Positions 1-6,940 are shown, numbered from the stretch's first letter. The stretch is 11,622 nucleotides of DNA from an uncultured Eubacterium sp. (GCA_910584065.1 CAJTZN010000069.1:1-11622), one strand, 5' to 3'. Made by a program: numbers and translations. Notes: generated by a model from the letters alone, not told the origin.

Positions 1-125
1 GGTAAAAATTTGATGAAAGCTGGCCAGCTGCCGCGTAGCGGCTTGGTACAATGGTCTTTATAAAGCCAAATGGTCCGAGCCGTAGAAAAGAACAGCTCAC
101 TACCGCGGCAAAACGGGAGGGTATC
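1..125 (+). other. Upstream region of the helicase gene
   Basis: No gene is visible here. There is a perfect 12-bp palindrome, AGCTGGCCAGCT (18-29), followed at once by a GCCGC/GCGGC hairpin with a 3-nt loop (30-42). No T-run follows, so it is not a convincing terminator. A TACAAT hexamer (47-52) could be a -10 box, but no good -35 sits 17 bp upstream. The ribosome binding site GGGAGG (115-120) decides the helicase start. An in-frame ATG at 51 has no such site. Confidence 0.4.
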
Positions 126-2531
126 ATGATGAAAATTTCCGTGCGAAATCTCGTAGAATTTATTTTCCGGGAAGGCGATATCAATTCCGCCGGCCTAGGC
201 GCGAAAAACACTGAGGCGATGACACTGGGAAGTAAAATGCACCGAAAGATCCAAAAGCAGATGGGCGTCGGTTACGAAGCCGAAGTGCCCTTATCTACGT
301 GTGTCTCTTTGAGAAGCAAAGAGACCGGCGAACCATTCGAGCTGACAATCGAAGGACGCGCCGACGGCGTCATGAGGGACACTGGCGGCATCATCATAGA
401 TGAGATCAAGGGCGTATTTCTCGATATCCACCAGCTCAAACAGCCGGTTCCCGTACATAAGGCCCAGGCGATGTGCTATGCCTACATGATCTGCGAACGT
501 GAAAATCCAGCCTTTCTGTCCGTCCAGGTCACCTACTGCCATTTGGAAACCGAGGAAATACGCCGTTTCCGGGAAACATATACGAACCTCGAGATCCGGC
601 AGTGGTTTGAAGACCTCATCCGGCGCTACGAGCCGTGGGCCATCTACGAATACGACTGGAAACGCCGCCGGAACGCGTCCATCCGCGATCTCGTATTTCC
701 CTTTCCCTACCGGGAAGGACAGCGCGATCTCGCCGCCTGCGTTTACAAGACGATCGAACACAAAAAGAAAATATTCATCCAGGCGCCGACCGGCGTGGGA
801 AAAACGATCTCCACCGTTTTCCCGAGTGTGAAAGCAATGGGGGAAGGACTTGCCGACCGCCTGTTTTACCTGACTGCCAAGACGATCACCCGCACTGTGG
901 CCCAGGAATGTTTTCAGCTATTAGCCAAACAAAACCTCTCATTCAAATTCCTCACGATCACCGCAAAGGAAAAACTGTGCTTCCTCGAGGGAAAACCGAA
1001 CTGCACACCCGCGTCCTGCCCTTACGCCAAAGGTCACTACGACCGCGTAAACGCGTGCGTTTACGATATGCTGACGAACGAAACCGACCTGGACCGGGAT
1101 ACGATCCTCGCCTACGCCGAAAAACATCAGGTCTGCCCATTTGAAATGTGCCTGGACGCCGCCCTGTTCGCCGACGGCATCATCTGCGATTACAATTACG
1201 CGTTCGACCCCAATGTCTACCTGCGCCGCTTCTTTTCAGAGGGGAACAAAGATTCCTTTATCTTTCTCATCGATGAGGCCCACAACCTCGTGGAGCGCGC
1301 CCGTGAGATGTACAGCGCCGTTCTGGTAAAGGAGGATTTCCTGCACGTCAAACGCATCCTGCGAGCGGAGGAAAAACGCTCCCAGCCGCCCGAAGTGAAT
1401 TATATCCTAAAAGTATTTGCCTCCTCTCTCGACCAGTGCAATAAAACGATGCTCGCATGGAAGCATGAGTGTGATGAATTTGAACTGCTTACCGATATTT
1501 CCGCCTTCAGCTTCCAGCTCATGCGCGTCCGGAACCACTTTGAACTGCTGGCCAAGGAAGTCAAAGACCTGCCGGAGCGCGAGACGATACTGAATTTCTT
1601 TTTTGCCGTCCGCCATTTTCAGAACATGTACGATACGATGGATGATCGCTACCGGATCGTCACCGATTACGACAGCGAGGGCAATTTCCGCATCAAACTT
1701 CAGTGCATGGACCCCTCGGCCCGCCTGGCCGACGCGCTCGCGTATGCGAGGGGGACCGCCTTTTTTTCCGCTACACTGCTGCCCGTCCGCTATTACCGCG
1801 AACAGCTGTCAGCCGATGCGGACGATTACGCCGTTTACGCCAGGTCCGCATTCCAGACGAGCCAGCGCAAGGTGATCATCGCTAACGACGTCACGAGCAG
1901 GTACAAGCGGCGCGGTGAGCAGGAGTACCGGAAAATCGCCTCCTATATCGAAGATTTTATCGCCGCCAGACAGGGAAATTACATGGTCTTCTTTCCCTCT
2001 TATGCCTTTCTCGACAACGTATACCGCCTGATGAACGTGCCGGAACAGACGGAAATCCTCCGTCAGCACAATACGATGCGGGAAGCCGAAAAAGAACAGT
2101 TCCTGGCGGCATTTGACCAGACGAACGCGCACACGCTCGTGGGGTTCTGTGTCATGGGCGGCATTTTCGGCGAGGGCATCGATCTGAAAGAAGACCGCCT
2201 GATCGGCACGGCCATCGTCGGCACCGGGCTGCCACAGGTATGCCACGAGCGCGAATTATTCAAACAATATTATGATGCCATCAACGGCAGCGGCTTCTCC
2301 TACGCCTATCTCTATCCCGGGATCAACAAAGTGTTCCAGGCGGGCGGGCGCGTCATCCGCACCGTGAACGACCGCGGCGTGATCCTGCTTTTGGACGAGC
2401 GCTTCGCCGAGCGCGGTTATCTCGAACTTTTTCCGAGGGAATGGATCCCCTATGACATAACAAATAAAAAAGGAATGAAAGAAATCCTCCATTCCTTTTG
2501 GAACGATCCCGACCAATCGTCCTTATCGTAA
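126..2531 (+). CDS. PD-(D/E)XK nuclease / DinG-XPD type DNA helicase
   Basis: This is a superfamily 2 ATP-dependent DNA helicase of the XPD/DinG group, 801 residues from the chosen start. The N-terminal 100 residues read like a RecB/Cas4-type nuclease module: D80 (GRAD), then E93 and K95 (DEIK). Walker A is APTGVGKT (about 220-227). After it comes a cysteine-rich stretch (about C285, C293, C298, C311), as in the 4Fe-4S domain of XPD/DinG. The DEAH box is at 383-386, and the motif VI-like QAGGRVIR starts near 738. The start at 126 has GGGAGG 5 nt upstream; 129 is nearly as good. DNA repair or removal of structured DNA is the family role; the exact substrate is unknown. The gene converges on the CvfB gene and its last 9 bp overlap that gene's end. 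All helicase motifs appear intact. Confidence 0.9.
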   Translation: MMKISVRNLVEFIFREGDINSAGLGAKNTEAMTLGSKMHRKIQKQMGVGYEAEVPLSTCVSLRSKETGEPFELTIEGRADGVMRDTGGIIIDEIKGVFLDIHQLKQPVPVHKAQAMCYAYMICERENPAFLSVQVTYCHLETEEIRRFRETYTNLEIRQWFEDLIRRYEPWAIYEYDWKRRRNASIRDLVFPFPYREGQRDLAACVYKTIEHKKKIFIQAPTGVGKTISTVFPSVKAMGEGLADRLFYLTAKTITRTVAQECFQLLAKQNLSFKFLTITAKEKLCFLEGKPNCTPASCPYAKGHYDRVNACVYDMLTNETDLDRDTILAYAEKHQVCPFEMCLDAALFADGIICDYNYAFDPNVYLRRFFSEGNKDSFIFLIDEAHNLVERAREMYSAVLVKEDFLHVKRILRAEEKRSQPPEVNYILKVFASSLDQCNKTMLAWKHECDEFELLTDISAFSFQLMRVRNHFELLAKEVKDLPERETILNFFFAVRHFQNMYDTMDDRYRIVTDYDSEGNFRIKLQCMDPSARLADALAYARGTAFFSATLLPVRYYREQLSADADDYAVYARSAFQTSQRKVIIANDVTSRYKRRGEQEYRKIASYIEDFIAARQGNYMVFFPSYAFLDNVYRLMNVPEQTEILRQHNTMREAEKEQFLAAFDQTNAHTLVGFCVMGGIFGEGIDLKEDRLIGTAIVGTGLPQVCHERELFKQYYDAINGSGFSYAYLYPGINKVFQAGGRVIRTVNDRGVILLLDERFAERGYLELFPREWIPYDITNKKGMKEILHSFWNDPDQSSLS
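2466..2499 (-). terminator. Intrinsic terminator of the CvfB operon, inside the helicase gene
   Basis: A perfect 10-bp inverted repeat, AAAAGGAATG (2468-2477) and CATTCCTTTT (2490-2499), encloses a 12-nt loop. Read on the minus strand it ends in six T (complement of 2466-2471), about 25 nt past the CvfB stop, which is the arrangement of a Rho-independent terminator. On the plus strand the same bases are codons for the helicase C-terminus, where translating ribosomes should prevent folding. The structure is seen in sequence; its activity is inferred. Confidence 0.7.
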
Positions 2532-3368
2532 CCGGATCCCGTCCGGCCGTATTTCGATTTTTTTCTCCTTCATCAGCCTGCCGATCGCCCGCTTGAACGC
2601 GTTTTTACTCATCTTAAACTCGCGTTTGATGATCTCGGGTGACGTCTTGTCGTGGAACGGAAGAAATCCGCCGTCCGCGGTCAGCCGCTCCAGGATCGCC
2701 TCCGCGTCCATGCCCATCTGCACCGGGACATGTTCCTGCAGGCTCAGCGTCAGCTTGCCGTCCTCCCGCACTTCCTTGATCCTCGCGTGAACGGCGTCAC
2801 CGACGTGCAGTTCCCGGTTCATCTCGTTGTGGGGAATCAGCGCGGAATACGTATCTTCCACCGCCACAAAAGCACCATATGATTCAAGGATCTCATACAC
2901 CATGCCGTCGACATGGGTGCCAGCCGCAAAGTCGCCGTTTACTTTGAGATAATCATAAACGTGCATCGTCGCGCAAAGTCTCCCAGACTTATCAATGTAC
3001 AGGGCCGCCAGCACTTCCTCGCCCTTTCTCACCCGGTGCGTCTGTTCTTTGAACGGAAGGAACAAATCTTTCGCCAGCCCCCAGTCCAAAAACGCTCCAA
3101 TATTCGTCACATCTGTCACGGTCAGCCGGGCAAATCCGCCGAGCTGCACGCGGGGCACCGTCGTCGTGGCGATCAGGCGGTCTTCCGAGTCCTTATACAA
3201 AAAGACGGATAAGATATCCCCCTTCTCGATGCCCTCCGGCACCTGGTTGTTCGGCAGCAGCACCTGTAACTGCGGAAATTCATACGAACTGAGATAAACC
3301 CCGTTCTTTGTCTGCTTCGTCACATACAGCCGCTGCACACGCCCCAATATTTTTTCTTCAAATTCCAT
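2523..3368 (-). CDS. cvfB: CvfB/YitL-like S1 RNA-binding protein
   Basis: The protein has 281 residues, close to B. subtilis YitL and S. aureus CvfB (about 300). Three S1-type OB folds can be followed: an N-terminal one (about 1-65), a second with the signature TNIGAFLDWGLAKDLFLP (about 75-135) and a third with ESYGAFVAV (about 150-212). A C-terminal winged-helix stretch follows (about 225-281, ending EIRPDGIRLR). Known family members bind RNA and affect virulence-factor expression in staphylococci; the role in Clostridia is not established. GGAGA lies 6 nt before the ATG. It is the last gene of the minus-strand run, 67 bp after the thioesterase, and ends 9 bp inside the convergent helicase gene. 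Confidence 0.88.
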   Translation of the reverse strand: MEFEEKILGRVQRLYVTKQTKNGVYLSSYEFPQLQVLLPNNQVPEGIEKGDILSVFLYKDSEDRLIATTTVPRVQLGGFARLTVTDVTNIGAFLDWGLAKDLFLPFKEQTHRVRKGEEVLAALYIDKSGRLCATMHVYDYLKVNGDFAAGTHVDGMVYEILESYGAFVAVEDTYSALIPHNEMNRELHVGDAVHARIKEVREDGKLTLSLQEHVPVQMGMDAEAILERLTADGGFLPFHDKTSPEIIKREFKMSKNAFKRAIGRLMKEKKIEIRPDGIRLR

Positions 3369-3380
3369 CTATGTTCTCCA

Positions 3381-3404
3381 TTCTGTTTGTCCATCTGTTT
3401 GTCC
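3381..3404. repeat. Two-copy 12-bp tandem repeat
   Basis: TTCTGTTTGTCC (3381-3392) is followed directly by ATCTGTTTGTCC (3393-3404), 11 of 12 bases identical. It lies in the 67-bp gap between the thioesterase stop and the CvfB ribosome binding site, so it is in the CvfB 5' untranslated region. No function can be assigned. Confidence 0.6.
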
Positions 3405-3435
3405 GCCGTCCGCCAGACTACATCGCGGGAAACCG

Positions 3436-4143
3436 CTACACAGCGCGGAACCGTGTGATCGCATACGGTGCTCCGTCCGCGTCTGACATGACTACATAAA
3501 ATCCATCTTCATCCTGTTTCGTTTGGACCCGGATCTGCTCCCCGAGTTTCGCCGCCAGCCGGTACTCCACCTGCAGATCGCCCACCGAAAAACCAGTCGG
3601 AAGAAAATTCGCCGCGATACGTATGTATTCGCCGTTATTCATATGCGAGTTCGTGTCGAGGTGGTTTTCGCACACCCGGACAGTTCCGCGGTATTCCATC
3701 TGTTCAGGATACGTCAGCTTCCTCGGCGTATATTCCATGGGGTATGGCTCCCCCATCCCGAACGGCTCCACGTCCTCCTGATTTGCCTTGATCGGCTTAC
3801 CAGTGGCCTGATCAAAATAAAACCACTGGGAATCCGCATATACAAGCGCCTCCCCATCCATGCTCTCCATGAGGAAGTTCCTCATACCGAACACACCCCG
3901 GAACTTATAGGGCCATGTTTTTACAAGAAATTCCTCTCCCATCGACGGACGTCTCTGAAAAACAATATGCCATGAATTGACAAGCCATGCGCGGGCATCC
4001 TCTTTCAAATCCATACAGGAACGTCCCACATCCTCACTGTGGAACAGGCAGCAGTCCTGCAGCGCATTTACGACCGCATGTACTTTTAATTTGCCCTCCG
4101 TATCAATCCGGCTATAGGATACCCTGTCTTTATACTGATACAC
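3436..4143 (-). CDS. Acyl-ACP thioesterase (FatA/FatB-like)
   Basis: This is a 235-residue double-hotdog thioesterase that releases fatty acids from acyl carrier protein in the cytoplasm. The second hotdog carries the family signature D163-x-N165-x-H167-M-N-N, followed by EYI. In the plant FatA/FatB family the N-x-H residues belong to the catalytic set. The first hotdog runs from about 5 to 135 (YKDRVSYSRID, then WPYKFRGVFGMRNF). The reading frame is open to an ATG at 4311, but that would overlap the preceding acetyltransferase and add a basic, low-complexity stretch. A GTG at 4143 with AGGAGA 7 nt upstream fits the usual N-terminus (VYQYKDRVSY) much better, so it was chosen. It lies 91 bp after the GNAT gene and 67 bp before CvfB, on the same strand. 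Confidence 0.88.
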   Translation of the reverse strand: MYQYKDRVSYSRIDTEGKLKVHAVVNALQDCCLFHSEDVGRSCMDLKEDARAWLVNSWHIVFQRRPSMGEEFLVKTWPYKFRGVFGMRNFLMESMDGEALVYADSQWFYFDQATGKPIKANQEDVEPFGMGEPYPMEYTPRKLTYPEQMEYRGTVRVCENHLDTNSHMNNGEYIRIAANFLPTGFSVGDLQVEYRLAAKLGEQIRVQTKQDEDGFYVVMSDADGAPYAITRFRAV

Positions 4144-4234
4144 GATTCCATCTCCTGTTCTCCGCCCCTTGCGGACGGCACATTTACTCGTACGACCGTA
4201 TCTGCCGCAGCCGCAGCGGCCGCGACTGTTAGAG

Positions 4235-4696
4235 TTATTGCTTTTGCTCCACCTCTGGTTGCGGCCCTCCTCCGCTGATCCATCTGGACATACCGGAACC
4301 ATGATTGCCAAACGGCCTTTTATGAAATCCCAGTTTGCCGTAAAATTCTTCTTTATTCATCGCGGACATAAGGTTGACCATGATCGTCTCCCCCTCGTCC
4401 ACCTGACCTTCCAGCCATTCCAGCACATTCTCTATTATCTTTCTGCCAAGTCCGCACGACTGGTAATGCGGATGTACGATCACATCACAGATAAAATATA
4501 CATAACCTCCGTCTCCCACGACCCTTGCCATCCCCACCGGGGTTTCCCCGTCACAGGCAACGATCTTATACAGGGAGTTTGCGAGCGCGCACGCCGCCCG
4601 TTTCGGTGTGATCCGGATAAAATCCACACTGCCCCGGAGCGCATTATAATCCTCTGTGGAAATTTCATGCTGAAACGTTATTTCTTCTATTTTCAT
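4235..4696 (-). CDS. GNAT-family N-acetyltransferase
   Basis: The protein has 153 residues with the GNAT fold. Motif A, the acetyl-CoA pyrophosphate loop, is Q79-SCGLG84 after the beta-strand YFICDVIVHP. Motif B is suggested by SAMNKEEFYGKLGF (about 111-124), where the tyrosine is typical of the catalytic acid. The substrate cannot be told. No good Shine-Dalgarno precedes the ATG, but the start is only 5 bp after the stop of the DUF4250 gene, so translational coupling is likely. The 91 bp after its stop is GC-rich (a NotI-like GCGGCCGC and small GCCGC/GCGGC hairpins) and holds no gene. Confidence 0.85.
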   Translation of the reverse strand: MKIEEITFQHEISTEDYNALRGSVDFIRITPKRAACALANSLYKIVACDGETPVGMARVVGDGGYVYFICDVIVHPHYQSCGLGRKIIENVLEWLEGQVDEGETIMVNLMSAMNKEEFYGKLGFHKRPFGNHGSGMSRWISGGGPQPEVEQKQ

Positions 4697-4701
4697 TTGT
4701 T

Positions 4702-4878
4702 TTATATGAACTGGTTCGTCACCTCATCATAATGATAATCCAAACTGCCCAGATTTTCACACAGCGTCTTCTCGTCAATATCATTCGCTCTGCAAAATTC
4801 CTCCAACGTCGCGTATTGATCCCGGAGCTGTGTATTCGCATAACTAAGCAGTATAATGGGGTCACCCGGTATGCTCAT
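4702..4878 (-). CDS. DUF4250 small protein
   Basis: This short gene encodes 58 residues beginning MSIPGDPIILLSYANTQLRD and ending DEVTNQFI. I recognise the pattern as DUF4250, a family of roughly 55-65-residue proteins common in Clostridia with no known function. The middle (LEEFCRANDIDEKTLCENL) looks like a small helix-turn-helix-type helical pair, which is my inference. CCTCCT on the plus strand (4884-4889) is an AGGAGG ribosome binding site 5 nt before the ATG. It leads the minus-strand run with a strong promoter upstream. It contains two cysteines and no membrane segment. Confidence 0.82.
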   Translation of the reverse strand: MSIPGDPIILLSYANTQLRDQYATLEEFCRANDIDEKTLCENLGSLDYHYDEVTNQFI

Positions 4879-4931
4879 AATATCCTCCTATCCGATGTTT
4901 GTTCACCGCTGTCAAAAAATGATGCAATTTT

Positions 4932-4960
4932 ATTGTAAATGGCTCGGCTTCTTTTGTCAA
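4932..4960 (-). promoter_or_regulatory. Sigma-A type promoter of the DUF4250 operon
   Basis: On the minus strand, TTGACA (4955-4960) and TACAAT (4932-4937) are separated by exactly 17 bp, 54 bp before the DUF4250 ATG. This is a near-consensus housekeeping promoter. A 10-bp palindrome TGTATATACA lies upstream at 4995-5004, but no regulator can be named. Confidence 0.8.
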
Positions 4961-5016
4961 CCTTCATTCTTGATTCCACTTCCGATAAGACAGGTGTATA
5001 TACAGTTCCCCTCCTC

Positions 5017-5814
5017 TTATATCTTCAAATCCAGATTCGCACCAACCTGCGGTTGATCTTTTACGGTGGTTTTTCCTGCATCCTCTTCCTGGACAGCTTC
5101 GATAATTGTTTTCATATCTGTGTCATTCAGATAAATCGTGCCATCTTTGGAAGTAGCCATTTTTTCATTTATAAGCCACTCGGCCTTGTTCGGAATTGTT
5201 GTTCCATCTTCCTTTACTACTTCCTTTTCTTCCGACTTTTCACTTTCCTTCGCTTCCTCTGCCTTTTCCTCTAATTTCTCCGCAAGCTGCTCCGCATTTT
5301 CACGAGCTTTCTCCCTTGACTTCTCAATCCGCTCTTCGGCGTTTTCCTGCGCTTCTTTGCGCAGTTTTTCGTTCAGTTTATCTTTTCTTATCGTTTGAGA
5401 AAAAGAATGGAATTTACCATCCGCATCAATCCAGTCATGGCTGAACACAGTCGTTCTGCCTGTCATTTTATTATAGCTTTCAGCTATTCTGTTTTTTGCC
5501 TCAACACCTTTAATCAGTTCTTTCATTTCCTTTTCCGTTGCAGGATTATTCTGCATTTTTTCCAAAAGTTTCGGATTGACTGTCAACGTTATTCCCGTTC
5601 TCTCTGTTGAATAACTCTTCCCAATCCTAAACTCTGCACTTGGCACGAGCTTCGCCAGTTCGTTTGCATACTCTGCCGTACTTTTTGATTTGCTGTTCCC
5701 GGCTGTCTCCTGCGTTTTTTCTGTCTCTTTCTTTTTCATGCCGCTTGTAACACCGCTTCCCGCCATACCCTGTGCAGCATAGCTGTTGTAACTGCCCGCA
5801 ATCTCTATTGCCAT
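5017..5814 (-). CDS. DUF6033-type protein with E/K-rich coiled coil
   Basis: This is a 265-residue protein that I match by memory to the Lachnospiraceae family DUF6033 (function unknown). The N-terminus is small and polar (MAIEIAGSYNSYAAQG) with no signal peptide. A conserved-looking core spans about 47-125 (YANELAKLVPSAEFRIG, then LLEKMQNNP and KEMKELIKGVE). Residues about 144-200 are almost entirely K, E, A and R and should form a long charged helix or coiled coil. The tail (TSKDGTIYLNDTDMKTIIEA) resumes ordinary composition. An ATG at 5823 lies inside the AAGGAGG ribosome binding site itself, so the ATG at 5814, 9 nt after it, is the better start. It follows the frameshifted gene by 30 bp on the same strand. 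Confidence 0.75.
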   Translation of the reverse strand: MAIEIAGSYNSYAAQGMAGSGVTSGMKKKETEKTQETAGNSKSKSTAEYANELAKLVPSAEFRIGKSYSTERTGITLTVNPKLLEKMQNNPATEKEMKELIKGVEAKNRIAESYNKMTGRTTVFSHDWIDADGKFHSFSQTIRKDKLNEKLRKEAQENAEERIEKSREKARENAEQLAEKLEEKAEEAKESEKSEEKEVVKEDGTTIPNKAEWLINEKMATSKDGTIYLNDTDMKTIIEAVQEEDAGKTTVKDQPQVGANLDLKI

Positions 5815-5844
5815 AATCAACATCCTCCTTGATATATTTTTTTC

Positions 5845-6259
5845 TTACAAAATTTTTAACAATTCCACCATCCAGCCATCATTTTGTTTCTCATAAGGAA
5901 TCCGAATGGCTCCGGCATCTGAACCCGCCTTATATAAGCAGGATTCCCCTGCGCTTGAGAAGCCGGGAAGTTTATAAAAGCCTCCAAAAACAATATAAAT
6001 ATCTCCGATGGCATTGTTCTTCGCACAAAAATCCTCAAATTTTTCCCTGTCCACATAAACATAGCTGCCATCATACGAAATCATATGCTGAATGCTGTTG
6101 TCATTGTTTGAAATGACAGTGCTCTCCCCATCAGCATATTCATATACCAGTATGTTTTCATCATTACTATAAGGAAAAAGCCGCACACCGCACAAGCTGG
6201 GTCGTGTAATATGCCGCGCAGAAATCCAAAAGGCTGCCAATCCGTGACCAGTCAGGCAT
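5845..6259 (-). pseudogene. Unrecognised protein gene with a probable frameshift, coupled to the repressor
   Basis: An ATG at 6259 with a strong AAGGAGG 9 nt upstream overlaps the repressor stop by 8 bp (ATGCCTGA). It opens a frame reading MPDWSRIGSLLDFC to AAFSL and stops at 6167 after 30 residues. A second frame, open from about 6273 to 5845, continues YSNDENILVYEYADGES and ends GWMVELLKIL. Dropping one base in the five-T run (plus-strand A at 6175-6179) joins them as AAFPYSNDENILV, giving about 137 residues with no stop. The TTG at 6240 has no ribosome binding site. I do not recognise the protein. It lacks the membrane segments and HExxH of a BlaR1/M56 peptidase. A sequencing or assembly error, true decay or slippage at the T-run are all possible. 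Confidence 0.6.
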
Positions 6260-6677
6260 GGGCTCCACCCTCCTTATCCGTGGATTCTGTCCCCCGCTCC
6301 CTGCTTTTCTCCAGAATCTCCTCCAGATCTTTTATCTGCTCATCCGTCAGTGCGAAGCTCTGCAAAAGCGCCGCCATCGCATTTGTCCCGCTGCCGGAAA
6401 AATAACGGTCCACAAACTTCCTGCTTTTCTCCTTCACGCATTCCTCCCTTGACCTCTGCACATAATAGTGGTAAACCCTCGAATCATGCTCATCCACCGT
6501 GTAGCCGAGGATATCCTTCTGGTTCAGGCGGTTCATCAGCACCCGCACCATCCTCATCGACATATCCACATTCCCCTGCATCCTCTTGTAGACCTCGGAG
6601 GATGTCAAAGGCTCCCCGCACGCCCACAGGACTTCCATGATCTGCCATTCACTCGGTGTAATCTCTTCCTTTGCCAT
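6252..6677 (-). CDS. BlaI/MecI/CopY-family repressor
   Basis: The protein is a 141-residue penicillinase-repressor type regulator. The N-terminal winged helix (about 5-75) starts ITPSEWQIMEVLWACGEPLTSSEVY, continues MVRVLMNRLNQKDILGY, and has the wing at DSRVYHYYV. This is the standard DNA-binding unit of BlaI, MecI and CopY. The C-terminal helices (about 80-130) would form the dimer. The stretch LLQSFALTDEQI lies where BlaI proteins are cut by BlaR1, but cleavage is only inferred. AAGGAAGG precedes the ATG. No M56 peptidase (BlaR1) gene follows; instead the overlapping downstream gene is the frameshifted unknown. Its targets are not evident, though its own promoter and the divergent one are obvious candidates. 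Confidence 0.9.
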   Translation of the reverse strand: MAKEEITPSEWQIMEVLWACGEPLTSSEVYKRMQGNVDMSMRMVRVLMNRLNQKDILGYTVDEHDSRVYHYYVQRSREECVKEKSRKFVDRYFSGSGTNAMAALLQSFALTDEQIKDLEEILEKSRERGTESTDKEGGAHA

Positions 6678-6693
6678 ACCGTTTCCTTCCTTT

Positions 6694-6756
6694 CGATATA
6701 TATTGCAGGAACCGCTTCGCGCACCCTGTAATCATGTATTGTCAATTTATATATCG
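6694..6756. repeat. Inverted repeat flanking the repressor promoter
   Basis: CGATATATA (6694-6702) and its exact reverse complement TATATATCG (6748-6756) are 45 bp apart and flank the predicted -10 region of the repressor gene. They could be paired operator half sites, but AT-rich 9-mers also recur by chance. The usual BlaI-type TACA/TGTA dyad is not seen intact. Confidence 0.3.
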
Positions 6757-6761
6757 GTCAA
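6733..6761 (-). promoter_or_regulatory. Predicted promoter of the repressor gene
   Basis: On the minus strand, TTGACC (6756-6761) and TACATG (6733-6738) are 17 bp apart, about 56 bp before the ATG at 6677. The -10 is weak (TACATG against TATAAT). It is back-to-back with the plus-strand promoter, with the -35 boxes 24 bp apart. Confidence 0.45.
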
Positions 6762-6784
6762 TCGCTGTTAATCGTTAATAGTCA

Positions 6785-6813
6785 TTGACTTTTTTGTAAG
6801 ATATGGATATGAC
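6785..6813 (+). promoter_or_regulatory. Predicted plus-strand promoter of the leader RNA
   Basis: TTGACT (6785-6790) and TATGAC (6808-6813) are 17 bp apart. Transcription would start near 6819-6821, at the base of the first predicted helix. The -35 is near consensus; the -10 matches 4 of 6. Confidence 0.5.
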
Positions 6814-6817
6814 AGAG

Positions 6818-6940
6818 AGCGGGTAATGGGTAATTACTTCCCCGCTTTCCAAGTAATTTCCGCTATCAGACCGCCCCGCTTGGTCTGCGGAAACGGCAGA
6901 CCGCCGCATATGGCAGCAATCCATAGCGACGGTCTTTTTT
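6818..6940 (+). ncRNA. Candidate structured leader RNA or small RNA with attenuator fold
   Basis: Five helices can be drawn by eye. AGCGGG (6818-6823) pairs with CCCGCT (6841-6846), and AATTACTT (6832-6839) pairs with AAGTAATT (6851-6858). These interleave as an H-type pseudoknot with loops of 8, 1 and 4 nt. A long hairpin follows: TTTCCG plus CAGACC (6857-6872, with a CTAT bulge) against GGTCTGCGGAAA (6882-6893). GGTCTGC (6882-6888) can instead pair with GCAGACC (6896-6902), which would block the terminator helix 6898-6935. This is the 1:2, 2:3, 3:4 logic of transcription attenuators, built on two copies of CAGACCGCC 30 bp apart. I do not recognise a known riboswitch consensus. No intact plus-strand gene follows, so it may be an orphan leader or a stand-alone small RNA. 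Confidence 0.5.

Noticed and set aside
3523..3975. Plus-strand 150-codon open frame
   Set aside because: It lies wholly antisense to the thioesterase catalytic region and has an Arg/His/Pro-rich product typical of shadow frames in GC-rich genes.
4144..4311. N-terminal extension of the thioesterase to an ATG at 4311
   Set aside because: It would overlap the GNAT gene and add a basic low-complexity stretch. The GTG at 4143 has a good ribosome binding site and the expected family N-terminus.
6167..6259. Truncated BlaR1/M56 N-terminus behind the repressor
   Set aside because: The coupling position fits BlaR1, but the sequence MPDWSRIGSLLDFC is not a BlaR1-like membrane start and no HExxH or sensor domain follows, so the name was not given.
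6818..6940. T-box, SAM, TPP, purine, c-di-GMP or 6S RNA
   Set aside because: None of the conserved core sequences I know for these classes is present, and the length and layout do not fit.
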